From: JBCCOW01 sp039025855
GTDB taxonomy: Bacteria > Planctomycetota > Phycisphaerae > Phycisphaerales > Phycisphaeraceae
NCBI GenBank assembly: GCA_039025855.1
Contig: JBCCNL010000004.1
Coordinates: 1-64,000, forward strand
Length of the DNA: 64,000 bases
Direction: 5' to 3'
Part shown: positions 8,382 to 16,253 of the stretch, piece after piece
Layout of the letters: each line of letters starts with the position of its first letter
How positions within the stretch are numbered: the stretch's first letter is position 1
Notes under the pieces: model-generated
What the model was told of the DNA's origin: nothing
The model's input: only the letters and a program-made list of their open reading frames with translations
The model's database searches: none
Position numbers and translations under genes: made by a program

Positions 8382-9716
8382 TTGCCCAGTCTGTTCCCTC
8401 TGCCCGCCCAAGTCTTCATCAGCCTGTGTGTCATCCTCGTGGTGCTGCACGTGATCCTGCTGTCGACGGCCTACTTGATCTTTCTGGAACGGAAGGTCGC
8501 ATCCTGGGCACAAGACCGGATCGGCCCGAACCGGACGGACTTCTCGTTTGGTCAAGAGAACCTGATTACGCGGATCCCTTTGATTGGCGGGCTGCTGGGC
8601 CGGCTGCTGGTAGGGCCCAAGGCGCTGTTCGGGCTGGGGCAGGCGCTGGCGGACGGGGTGAAGCTGCTGATCAAGGAGGACTACACGCCGCCGCGGGTGG
8701 ACAAGGGGCTGTTCTTTCTGGCACCGATCCTGGCGGTGGTGCCGGCGATGCTGGGGTGGGCGGTGATCCCGTGGGGCGGGCTGTGGGAGTTCCCGGGCGT
8801 CTCGCTGTTCGGGGTCCAGCTGGCTGAGGCGGGGCGGGTCTCGGTGACGGTCGCGCCGCTGTCGATCGGGGCGGTCTTCATCCTGGCGATCGGGTCGCTG
8901 GCGGTCTACGGTGTCGCACTGGCGGGCTACGCGTCGAACAACAAGTTCTCGTTCCTCGGCGGGCTGCGGGCGACGGCCCAGATGCTCAGCTATGAGATCC
9001 CGATGGGCGTCTGTGTGCTCATCATGATCCTGATGTATCAGTCGGCGGACCTGGGGCTGATGACCAACCTGCAGGCGGACGGCGGGTGGTTCAGCTTCAG
9101 CAGCACCTGGGGCGTCTTTGCGCACCCGCTGCTGGCGGTGATCTTCTTCACGTGCGTTCTGGCGGAGTGCAACCGGGCCCCGTTCGACCTGGCGGAGGCG
9201 GAGCAGGAACTGGTGGGGGGGTTCCACACCGAGTTCGGGTCGATGAAGTGGGCGCTGTTTTTCCTGGGCGAGTACATCCACATGATCACGGGGTGCGCGT
9301 TCTTCGCGGTGCTGTTCCTGGGTGGCTGGGACCCGCTGCCGTTCCTGAACATCTTCCCGCAGGTGACCGAGGGGTTCTGGGAAGGGCTGTTGGTGGTGCT
9401 GCTGAAGTTCGGGGTGTTGGCGGGGAAGGTGGCGCTGCTGCTGTTTGTGATGATGTGGGTGCGTTGGACGCTGCCGCGGTTCCGTTATGACCAGCTGATG
9501 AAGTTGGCGTGGCGGAGCATCATCCCGATGATGCTGGTGATGCTTTTGGTGGTGGGGACGATGGTTTTTCTTGGGGTTGAGGGCTGGTGGTGGTACGCTG
9601 CGGCGAACGTCGGGGTGGCGGTGGTTGGAGCGGTGTTGAGCCCGCTGCTGCCGCAGGGCCCGGCGGTGAACCGGAAGGTGGGGTTGGCCGGTTCGCGTTT
9701 CAGCCCGGTTTCGTAG
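8382..9716 (+). CDS. nuoH: NADH-quinone oxidoreductase subunit H (solitary)
   Basis: A 444-residue, eight-or-more-helix membrane protein of respiratory complex I, lining the quinone chamber. Diagnostic motifs are ERKVASWAQDRIGPNR near residue 37, GLGQALADGVKLL near 83, the acidic loop AECNRAPFDLAEAEQELVGG near 262 and HTEFGSMKWALFFLGEY directly after. The length exceeds the usual 320-350 because of extra loops. TTG at 8382 is supported by GGAG six bases upstream. No other nuo gene adjoins, unlike most bacteria where nuoA-N form an operon. It is divergent from lepB with 73 bases between. Confidence 0.96.
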   Translation: MPSLFPLPAQVFISLCVILVVLHVILLSTAYLIFLERKVASWAQDRIGPNRTDFSFGQENLITRIPLIGGLLGRLLVGPKALFGLGQALADGVKLLIKEDYTPPRVDKGLFFLAPILAVVPAMLGWAVIPWGGLWEFPGVSLFGVQLAEAGRVSVTVAPLSIGAVFILAIGSLAVYGVALAGYASNNKFSFLGGLRATAQMLSYEIPMGVCVLIMILMYQSADLGLMTNLQADGGWFSFSSTWGVFAHPLLAVIFFTCVLAECNRAPFDLAEAEQELVGGFHTEFGSMKWALFFLGEYIHMITGCAFFAVLFLGGWDPLPFLNIFPQVTEGFWEGLLVVLLKFGVLAGKVALLLFVMMWVRWTLPRFRYDQLMKLAWRSIIPMMLVMLLVVGTMVFLGVEGWWWYAAANVGVAVVGAVLSPLLPQGPAVNRKVGLAGSRFSPVS

Positions 9717-9828
9717 CGGGGTGCGATTCCTCGCGATCGGGAGATGAGCCTGTTTTAGGTGGGGAGTGGTTGGCGGCAAGGGGGCCGAGGCGTCGGGCTG
9801 CGTGTGACGCCGAAAGGGGTCTTGCCAG

Positions 9829-11166
9829 GTGATTAAGTTCCGGTGTGCGTCGTGTGACAAGAAGATGGGGGTGCCGGATGAGCACGCGGGCAAGCGGGTG
9901 AAGTGTCCGGGGTGTGGCGAGGCGGTGCGGGTGCCGGCGGACGTGGTGGGGCCGCCGCCGTCAGAGGTGCGTGCGCCGAAGAAGAAGCCAGCGGCCGACG
10001 ACTGGTTGAGCGCGCTGGAAGCCCCGGCGACGACGCCGAAGGCGGTGGGCGCGGTGGGCGCGGTGGGGGCGGTCGGGGCTGTGGGGGCAATGGGTGGGGC
10101 GGGGGCAGCGGCAGGCGTGGCGGGTGGTATTCCGTGCCCGGGCTGCGACGTGACCTGCCGACCCGACGCGGTGCTTTGTGTGAGCTGCGGCCACCGGTTT
10201 GACTCGAAGCGGAGCATGAAGACCAAGGTCAAGCGGTCGGCCAGCGTTAACGAGGACGGCGACGTCGTGCACGGCGCGGCGGCCAAGGTGGGTCGAACCT
10301 CGGCACGGTTTGTCGGTGCGCTGGTGGGCGGGGCGGTCGCGGCGGTGGTCGGGGCTGGGGCGTGGCTAGCGTTGGCGATGGTGCTGGACATCCAGATCGG
10401 GTGGTTGGCCCTCGGGGTCGGGCTGTTGACCGGGATCGGATGTGCGATCGGGGCCCAGTGCCAGAACTTCATGGTGGGCGGGCTGGCGGCGATCTATGCC
10501 GTGGTGGGCATCCTGTTGGGCAAGCTGCTGATCGCTCAGTTTGTTCTCCTGCCGTTGCTGCAGGCGGGCGATACCGAGAGCGATGAGATGTGGGACTCGC
10601 CGCGGGCTGAGCAGCGGAACCTGCGGATCACGGTGCTGGAGCACCTGATCCAAGAGGAGCAGCTGACGGACACGGATCTGTCGGCGTATCGCTCGTGGGA
10701 GACCAGCCGGTGGGACGGGGGGATCGAGGCGCATTGGCTGCCGGAAAGCCTGCAGAAGACGGCCGACGACTACTGGGCGTCACTCGACGAGGGTGCGCAG
10801 TCGCGGATTTACCAAGACCCGGAAGTGGCGGGGCGACGCAGCGGCGTGCTGTTTTACATGTCGGAGCACGATGAGTTCAAGGCGTCGCAGCGTCGGGCGT
10901 ACGAGTCGTGGACGCGGAGCTTCGAGGGCTATCCTCCGCCGAAGCTGGAGGCGTTGGCCGACGCGCGGTGGGAGTCGGCCTCGGAAGAGGAGCGGGCGGA
11001 GATGTACATGCCGTTCGATGCGGAAGCGATGGAGGAGATGGTTCGGCAGCTGACGTTCTGGTTCGCGTTTGCAGCGACGTTTGGCCTCGCGGACTTCGGA
11101 TTCATCATCGGGGCGATGGTGGCCGCGTTCGGGATGGGCCAGGGCAAGGCGCTGTTCGGCGGTTAG
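9829..11166 (+). CDS. Zinc-ribbon membrane protein with a GAV repeat linker, function unknown
   Basis: The 445-residue protein starts with a zinc ribbon of the type MIKFRCASC...CPGC common in planctomycete proteins, followed by a linker containing GAVGAVGAVGAVGAMGG near residue 75, a second ribbon CPGCD with CVSCGHRF near residues 102-124, two membrane segments near 165-230, a long soluble helical region with many Trp, Glu and Arg residues, and a last membrane segment near the C-terminus. The GTG start at 9829 has AAGGGG about 10 nt upstream. I infer an envelope or membrane-organising role only from its shape. It is monocistronic, convergent with the GNAT gene. Confidence 0.7.
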   Translation: MIKFRCASCDKKMGVPDEHAGKRVKCPGCGEAVRVPADVVGPPPSEVRAPKKKPAADDWLSALEAPATTPKAVGAVGAVGAVGAVGAMGGAGAAAGVAGGIPCPGCDVTCRPDAVLCVSCGHRFDSKRSMKTKVKRSASVNEDGDVVHGAAAKVGRTSARFVGALVGGAVAAVVGAGAWLALAMVLDIQIGWLALGVGLLTGIGCAIGAQCQNFMVGGLAAIYAVVGILLGKLLIAQFVLLPLLQAGDTESDEMWDSPRAEQRNLRITVLEHLIQEEQLTDTDLSAYRSWETSRWDGGIEAHWLPESLQKTADDYWASLDEGAQSRIYQDPEVAGRRSGVLFYMSEHDEFKASQRRAYESWTRSFEGYPPPKLEALADARWESASEEERAEMYMPFDAEAMEEMVRQLTFWFAFAATFGLADFGFIIGAMVAAFGMGQGKALFGG

Positions 11167-11187
11167 GAGCCGGGCCGCGTCGCGGTG

Positions 11188-11718
11188 TCAGTGCTCGCCC
11201 TCTTCGGGCTCGTGTTCCCGGTAGAGGTCGAGGTAGAACTCGAGCATCTCTTTGCCGGGCGTGGTGCGGGTCCGGGTGTGCTGGAAGCCGATCTTGTCGA
11301 ACATGCCGACGGCGGTGTCGCTGTCGAACCGGGTGTCGAGCCGGACCTTGAGGTAGCCGTGGTGCTTGCAGTGGGCAAGGGCGGCTTCGACCAGGGCCGA
11401 GGCGATGGGCGTGTGTTGGAGCTCAGCCTCGACGCGGAGCCGACGGACCTCGGCGGTGTCGCGTTCGTCGGAGGCGACGCCGATCATGCCCACGACGCGG
11501 CCGTCGGTCTCGGCGACCCAGAAGTGGTGGCGTTCGTCGTCGAAGTACGCGGCGTGGATGTTGTCGATGTCCGCCCCGGTGTCGTTGGGGGCGATCTGGC
11601 CGGCGAGCAGGCCATGGTCGTAGAGGAACGAGACTCGCTCCTGGTCCCGGGACTCGAAGGAGCGCACCTGCATGGGAGGACTGGCGTCGGCTTCGGGTTG
11701 GGAGGGGGTTTGGGTCAT
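11188..11718 (-). CDS. GNAT-family N-acetyltransferase
   Basis: A 176-residue acetyltransferase. The core fold begins at MQVRSFESRDQERV, with beta strands FWVAETDGRVVGMIGV (motif D/A edge), the coenzyme-A loop region AEVRRLRVEAELQHTPIASALVEAAL near residues 90-115 and a C-terminal GFQHTRTRTTPGKEMLEFYLDL. The Q/RxxGxG/A loop is degenerate (AELQHTPIA), so acetyl-CoA binding is likely but weaker than canonical. The substrate is unknown. A TATATT element lies about 65 bases upstream on the minus strand, implying a normal leader, but no clear Shine-Dalgarno sequence precedes the ATG. Confidence 0.8.
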   Translation of the reverse strand: MTQTPSQPEADASPPMQVRSFESRDQERVSFLYDHGLLAGQIAPNDTGADIDNIHAAYFDDERHHFWVAETDGRVVGMIGVASDERDTAEVRRLRVEAELQHTPIASALVEAALAHCKHHGYLKVRLDTRFDSDTAVGMFDKIGFQHTRTRTTPGKEMLEFYLDLYREHEPEEGEH

Positions 11719-11831
11719 CTCGAGCGGTCGAGCCGGCGGTCGGCGATTGGGGTGACTGTTTTGCGGGTGTCGCGCGGCGGTAAATATAGCTCAACCACCG
11801 GGGGCCAACAGCCGGCAGGGGGCGTGGGCGG

Positions 11832-12347
11832 CTAGCCGGCGGGGGGCAGTTCGTGGACGGCGACCTCGCCCGAACCGGTGTCGAGCACCGCCACGGTGTA
11901 CCGGCTGGCGCGGAATAGGGCCCCGGGGTTGATCACGCGTGTGGAGCCGTGAAGCTCGTTGGTGAAGCGATGGGTGTGGCCGTGGCAGAGGTAGTCGACG
12001 CCGTCGCGGAGTGCGGCGTCTAAGTCGGCTTCGATGTGGCCGTGGCAGAACGCGAGGCGTTTGCCGTCGACCTCGAGCCGGCCCGTGGGGTGATCCACGA
12101 GGATCCCGAGGGTCTGGGCGTATTTCGACATTGCGGGGATGTCCCAATCGGTGTTGCCGAAGACCAGGCGTGACTCGACGGGGCGGTCGGTGACGCCCTC
12201 GACCGCCAGAGCATCGACCACCTCGACCCCGCCGACATCGCCGAGGTGGAGCAGGACATCGATGCCCTGCTCGAGCAGCAGATCGACGGCGCGGAGGGTG
12301 GTCTGCGTGCGTCCGTGGGAGTCTGAGAGTAGTCCTATTTTTGCCAA
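11832..12347 (-). CDS. YfcE/MJ0936-type metallophosphoesterase
   Basis: A 171-residue member of the small calcineurin-like phosphoesterases with all metal motifs in order: LLSDSHGR at the N-terminus, LHLGDVGG near residue 34, VFGNTDWD near 62, CHGHIEAD near 101, and CHGHTHRF near 120. Such enzymes hydrolyse phosphodiesters using two metal ions in the cytoplasm; the physiological substrate is not identifiable here. The start is a TTG (12347). It diverges from trpC with 125 bases between. Length and motif spacing are normal. Confidence 0.9.
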   Translation of the reverse strand: MAKIGLLSDSHGRTQTTLRAVDLLLEQGIDVLLHLGDVGGVEVVDALAVEGVTDRPVESRLVFGNTDWDIPAMSKYAQTLGILVDHPTGRLEVDGKRLAFCHGHIEADLDAALRDGVDYLCHGHTHRFTNELHGSTRVINPGALFRASRYTVAVLDTGSGEVAVHELPPAG

Positions 12348-12460
12348 ATCCCGCCACCGTGAATCGCGAGTCGCTCGGTTGCAGGCCGAGATGCGGGATC
12401 ATAGCGGGATCGCGGGTGACCGCAACCCGCGTGCGGTGTGCGCGGTGCGGCGTGGCGGGC

Positions 12461-12466
12461 TATGCT
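12461..12466 (+). promoter_or_regulatory. -10 element TATGCT, 6 nt before trpC
   Basis: TATGCT, six bases, then ATG. The same hexamer with the same spacing precedes the GTG of the lipase-like gene at 21929. Confidence 0.65.
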
Positions 12467-12472
12467 CGGCGC

Positions 12473-13291
12473 ATGAAGGATGTCTTGGCTGAGATCGTGC
12501 AGCACACCCGGGGCGTAGTGGAGGCCGCCCGCGGCCGGGTTCCAGATGAAGATATCCAGCGGAGGGCCCACGACGCCGAACCGCCACGGAACTTTTTTGC
12601 TGCCCTGACCCGCCCCGCTAAGACGCTCCGGGTGATCGCCGAGGTCAAGCGGGCGTCGCCATCGGCGGGGCTGATCCGTCCCGACTTTGATCCGGTCGAG
12701 ATCGCCCGGGCCTATGCCGAGAACGGGGCCGCCGCGATCTCCTGCCTCACCGACGAGAAATACTTCGGCGGCGACCTCGCCTACCTCCAGCAGATCAAAG
12801 ACACGGTCCGCCTGCCGGTGCTCCGCAAGGACTTCATCGTCGATCCGTACCAGGTCTACGAGGCCCGCGCCGCTGGCGCCGACGCGATCCTGCTGATTGC
12901 CGAGTGCCTCGGCGAGCCGCAGATGATCGACCTGATGATCCTCGCCACCGAGCTCCGCATGACCGTCCTGCTCGAGGTCCACAGCCTCGAATCCCTCATC
13001 CAGGTCAAGCCCCACCTCGGCTTCCCCCACCCCGCGTACCAGCTGCTCGGCATCAACAACCGCAACCTCAAGACCATGCACACCGACGTGCAGCACACCC
13101 TCAACCTCCTCGGCGAGGTGCCCAACCGCGAGGTCCTCGTCAGCGAGTCCGGCATCACTACCCACGACGACACCCAAACCCTCCAACGCCATAGCGTCCA
13201 CCGCGTCCTCGTCGGCGAACACCTCATGCGTCAGCCCGACGTCGGTCTCGCCCTCCGCGAGCTGATCCATGGAGAGTCATCTACCCCATAA
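12473..13291 (+). CDS. trpC: Indole-3-glycerol phosphate synthase
   Basis: A 272-residue TIM-barrel enzyme that closes the indole ring from carboxyphenylamino-deoxyribulose phosphate in tryptophan synthesis. Signature blocks are EVKRASPSAG near residue 57 with the catalytic Lys, SCLTDEKYFGGD near 92, LRKDFIVDPYQVYEARAAGADAI compressed around 118-140, LLEVHSLE, GINNRNLKT and SESGI. The ATG at 12473 gives the family length; a longer upstream frame of 44 codons would be atypical and overlaps the divergent phosphoesterase promoter region. No other trp gene is nearby. It overlaps the convergent metallo-hydrolase gene by 11 bases. Confidence 0.97.
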   Translation: MKDVLAEIVQHTRGVVEAARGRVPDEDIQRRAHDAEPPRNFFAALTRPAKTLRVIAEVKRASPSAGLIRPDFDPVEIARAYAENGAAAISCLTDEKYFGGDLAYLQQIKDTVRLPVLRKDFIVDPYQVYEARAAGADAILLIAECLGEPQMIDLMILATELRMTVLLEVHSLESLIQVKPHLGFPHPAYQLLGINNRNLKTMHTDVQHTLNLLGEVPNREVLVSESGITTHDDTQTLQRHSVHRVLVGEHLMRQPDVGLALRELIHGESSTP

Positions 13292-14204
13292 AGCCGCGAC
13301 CGGTGGTCGCGGACGCGCTGCCGGACACCCCATCTTCCACCGCTGTTCCAAGCCGCACCCGCAGCCCGTCATACGCCAGGTTGACCCCCTCCGGCAGCGC
13401 CGCGTCGACCTCCGCGTGCATCAGGTCGTGCGCGATGTGCGTCAGGTACGTCTGCTTCGCGCCCAGCTGCTCCGCGACCTCGCACGCCCGCTCCACCGTC
13501 ATGTGCGTCGGGTGATGCCGGTGTCGGAGCCCGTCAATGATCAGCACGTCCAGCCCCTCCAGCAGCCCCCAGCTCTCCGGCGGCACCGTCGACACGTCCG
13601 TGCAGTACCCGATCGATGCCCCATCAAAATCGACGCGGTACCCCAGTATTGGCAGCCGCCCGTGCATCAATCTCACCGGCGTCCATCGACAACCGAACCA
13701 GTTAAAGCCCTCCCCCGCCTGCAGCTCGTGCGGGATCAGGTTGGCGATGAACGTCTTCTTGTTCGGCCCCCGCTTGGCCTGGAAGATGTACGGCAGCATC
13801 CCCGATAACGCGTCCAGCGTCTCCCGTTCCGCGTACACATCGATCGGCTGCCCCATCACCGCGTTGAATCGCCGAAGGTCATCCGTACCGAACACGTGGT
13901 CGGCATGCGGGTGGGTGTACACCACCCCGTCCAGCCGCGACAGCCGCTCCCGGATCGCCTGCATCCGCAAATCCGGCGACGCATCGATCAACACCTGCCG
14001 CACTCCCGCCTGCTCCGGATTAAACGCCACCGCCTCCCGGTTCGCCTCCGTGTCCGGCAACCCGTCATCCGTCCACCGCACCAACACCGACGCCCGCATC
14101 CGCTTATCCCGCGGGTCCTCCGACGTGCACACCGGACAGTCACACCCAATCATCGGCACCCCCGCCGACGTCCCGCTCCCAAGCACAATCAATTCCAGAA
14201 CCAT
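13281..14204 (-). CDS. MBL-fold metallo-hydrolase, PhnP/RNase Z-like
   Basis: The 307-residue protein carries the beta-lactamase-fold metal motif YTHPHADHVFG near residue 95, an N-terminal cysteine pair GCDCPVC (near 20) characteristic of PhnP-like phosphodiesterases, DASPDLRMQ near 72, CTDVSTVP near 206, a second Asp-His pair in IIDGLRHRHHPTH near 226, and TYLTHIAHD near 258. The set fits a dinuclear phosphodiesterase; in relatives the substrate is a cyclic ribose phosphate, but no phn genes are present. ATG at 14204 is chosen because TAGGCT lies 6 nt before it; a GTG two codons upstream is the alternative. Confidence 0.9.
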   Translation of the reverse strand: MVLELIVLGSGTSAGVPMIGCDCPVCTSEDPRDKRMRASVLVRWTDDGLPDTEANREAVAFNPEQAGVRQVLIDASPDLRMQAIRERLSRLDGVVYTHPHADHVFGTDDLRRFNAVMGQPIDVYAERETLDALSGMLPYIFQAKRGPNKKTFIANLIPHELQAGEGFNWFGCRWTPVRLMHGRLPILGYRVDFDGASIGYCTDVSTVPPESWGLLEGLDVLIIDGLRHRHHPTHMTVERACEVAEQLGAKQTYLTHIAHDLMHAEVDAALPEGVNLAYDGLRVRLGTAVEDGVSGSASATTGRGFMG

Positions 14205-14210
14205 CCCCAC

Positions 14211-14216
14211 AGCCTA
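14211..14216 (-). promoter_or_regulatory. -10 element TAGGCT, 6 nt before the MBL gene
   Basis: TAGGCT-N6-ATG. The adjacent palindrome at 14228-14245 lies just upstream, where a -35 region would be. Confidence 0.6.
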
Positions 14217-14221
14217 GCCCG

Positions 14222-14245
14222 TTTAGCGGCGGGATTTATCCCGCC
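14222..14245. repeat. TTTAGC-edged palindrome GGCGGGAT-TT-ATCCCGCC
   Basis: TTTAGC (14222-14227) followed by a perfect 8-bp stem. The same layout with a different inner stem occurs inside speA (55483-55506). Confidence 0.75.
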
Positions 14246-14258
14246 AGTCTGTAACACC

Positions 14259-15164
14259 TCACGACCCGCCGTATCGCACCCCCACCTCCACCCCCCGCCG
14301 CGTCACCCACCACAGCAACGGACCGCTAGCTAGCTGTGCCAACCCCAACGGAAATCCCACGATGGCCATCATCACACCCGGACCCGTCAGTTGCAGAAAA
14401 ACGTAGAGCATCGGTACGGCGAGCAGTGACAGAAGCCCGCCCAGCATTCGGGCCGTATCGACACCTTGCAGAACGCGTGCGTGCGCTGTCTCGGAATCCT
14501 CATCCTTTTGCCAACCTTTGAGCTGAGTATCTAGTCGAGCCATCATCGCCTTACCCGACCAACCGGCCAGCAAGGCCAGCAGAATCACTATCCCCGTCAC
14601 CAACACGAGCTCCAAGATTGAAGGCAGCGCATCGCTACCCCACCAAGCCATGGCTCGGCCAATCAGCATCACCACCAAACCCCACTGCCCCAACAGCACG
14701 CCCCACGCTGCGGCCCAATCCAGACGGGCCTCTCGTCGCCACCGACCGCCACGCAGGTCGCGGCTGTAAAGCCTCACCGCAACCACACGCAGCACCGATG
14801 ACATCACCACCAGTCCGCCAATCGATAGGACCTGCCAATCCGCCCAGAACGGCCCCACCCGGTTCAAGCCTGGCACCTCCACCCACTCTCTTGTCCCAAG
14901 CCCCGCCATCCAAAGCAACGCTCCGGCCAGGAACCAGCGTTCGACCCATCCCAAAACGGCAGCGCTACGCCAACGCCAGACAGCTTTGGCGTCCCGCACA
15001 TCAATCGGCTGCTGCGGCACACTCCACGCGATGGGAAGCCCGCACTCCGGACATGCACCCGAGCGGTCCAGACCATCCAGCCTGTACCCGCAATCGCCGC
15101 AGGTCAACGGCGTAATCATTGCGCTGGCTGCGATCCGTTTGCCTTCAAGTGGTTCTCGCTCCAT
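14259..15164 (-). CDS. Zinc-ribbon multi-pass membrane protein, function unknown
   Basis: The 301-residue protein has an N-terminal CGDCGYRLDGLDRSGACPEC-type zinc ribbon (near residues 21-40), a sequence style common in Phycisphaerae, followed by about six hydrophobic segments: near 70-90, 105-125, 145-170, 185-205, 240-260 and 265-285. No enzymatic motif is visible. ATG at 15164 starts four bases after the tsaD stop, so it is likely translated from the tsaD transcript. A later in-frame ATG (15119) would start right at the ribbon. The role is unknown; membrane location is an inference from hydrophobicity. Confidence 0.75.
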   Translation of the reverse strand: MEREPLEGKRIAASAMITPLTCGDCGYRLDGLDRSGACPECGLPIAWSVPQQPIDVRDAKAVWRWRSAAVLGWVERWFLAGALLWMAGLGTREWVEVPGLNRVGPFWADWQVLSIGGLVVMSSVLRVVAVRLYSRDLRGGRWRREARLDWAAAWGVLLGQWGLVVMLIGRAMAWWGSDALPSILELVLVTGIVILLALLAGWSGKAMMARLDTQLKGWQKDEDSETAHARVLQGVDTARMLGGLLSLLAVPMLYVFLQLTGPGVMMAIVGFPLGLAQLASGPLLWWVTRRGVEVGVRYGGS

Positions 15165-15168
15165 CCCG

Positions 15169-16233
15169 TCACTCCCGCGTCGTGCTGAACACCGGCAGGT
15201 CCAGCCCATCGGTCTCTCCAGAGTGCAGGCGGTGGGACGCCAGTCCCGCGATCATTGCGGCGTTATCGACGCAGTACGCCATTGGGGGGACGCCCACACG
15301 CAGGCCGTGCCGCTCTCCGAACGCGGGCAGTCGCCGACGCAGCTCGCTGTTCGCGGTCACCCCACCACCCGCCAGCAGTGTCTTGATCTGCACGCCTTCC
15401 TCTTGCAGCCCCATCAACGCCCGCTGCAGCTTCCGCTCGACCGTGTCCATCACCGCGGCCTGGAACGATGCAGCGAGGTCCGTGCGTTCCGACTCATTCA
15501 GGTCCGCCGCCGACTGTTCAAAACGACTCTCAGCTCCCCGGCCCACCGGCTTGCCGCGGACCTTGTACAGCAACGCCGTCTTCAGTCCCGAAAACGAGAA
15601 GTCCAGTGAGGCCTTGCCCAGCATCGGGCGTGGCAGGTCGTGAGCCGTTGGGTCGCCTGTCTGGGCCAGCCGGTCGAGCGAGGGCCCGCCGGGGTAGCCC
15701 GCATCGAGCATCACCGCGGCCTTGTCGTACGCCTCGCCAACCGCGTCATCGATCGTGGCCCCGAGACGCACCAAGGCTGTCGGGCTATCGACGCGGTACA
15801 GGCTCGTGTGCCCGCCTGAGATCACCAGGCCCAGCGCCGGATAGACCTCGCGTTCCGCAAGCTCGGTATCGAGCAGGGGGGCGTAGAGGTGCGCTTCGAC
15901 GTGATCCACACCGATCAATGGCACACCCAGCGACCACGCCAAGGCTTTCGCCGCCGACACGCCCACCACCAGCGAACCGATCAGGCCTGGCCGATTCCCT
16001 ACCGCCACTGCATCAAGCTCGCCGAACCCGACCCCCGCGTCGCGCAGCGCCGCTTCGACCACCGGCGTCAACCGCTCCAGGTGTGCCCGACTCGCGACCT
16101 CCGGCACCACGCCGCCGTACTCCGCGTGCAGCTCATGCTGCGACGCCACGACGTTCGACCGTACCGCCCGGCCATCCTCCACCACCGCGGCTGCGGTCTC
16201 GTCACAACTCGACTCCAGCCCGAGGATCAACAC
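15169..16233 (-). CDS. tsaD: tRNA N6-threonylcarbamoyladenosine transferase
   Basis: A 354-residue TsaD/Gcp protein. It transfers the threonylcarbamoyl group to A37 of ANN-decoding tRNAs together with TsaB and TsaE. Landmarks are the N-terminal GLESSCDETAAAVV, the metal-binding ASRAHLERL with the later VDHVEAHLY (HxxxH-like pair), GLVISGGHTSL near residue 133, FSFSGLKTALLY near 210, and the C-terminal AGGGVTANSELRRRL and DNAAMIAG. It starts with GTG 20 bases after the S41 protease gene and overlaps nothing, forming a likely S41-tsaD-membrane protein operon. Confidence 0.97.
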   Translation of the reverse strand: MLILGLESSCDETAAAVVEDGRAVRSNVVASQHELHAEYGGVVPEVASRAHLERLTPVVEAALRDAGVGFGELDAVAVGNRPGLIGSLVVGVSAAKALAWSLGVPLIGVDHVEAHLYAPLLDTELAEREVYPALGLVISGGHTSLYRVDSPTALVRLGATIDDAVGEAYDKAAVMLDAGYPGGPSLDRLAQTGDPTAHDLPRPMLGKASLDFSFSGLKTALLYKVRGKPVGRGAESRFEQSAADLNESERTDLAASFQAAVMDTVERKLQRALMGLQEEGVQIKTLLAGGGVTANSELRRRLPAFGERHGLRVGVPPMAYCVDNAAMIAGLASHRLHSGETDGLDLPVFSTTRE

Positions 16234-16253
16234 ATCCAGCTCCGCGCCTCATA

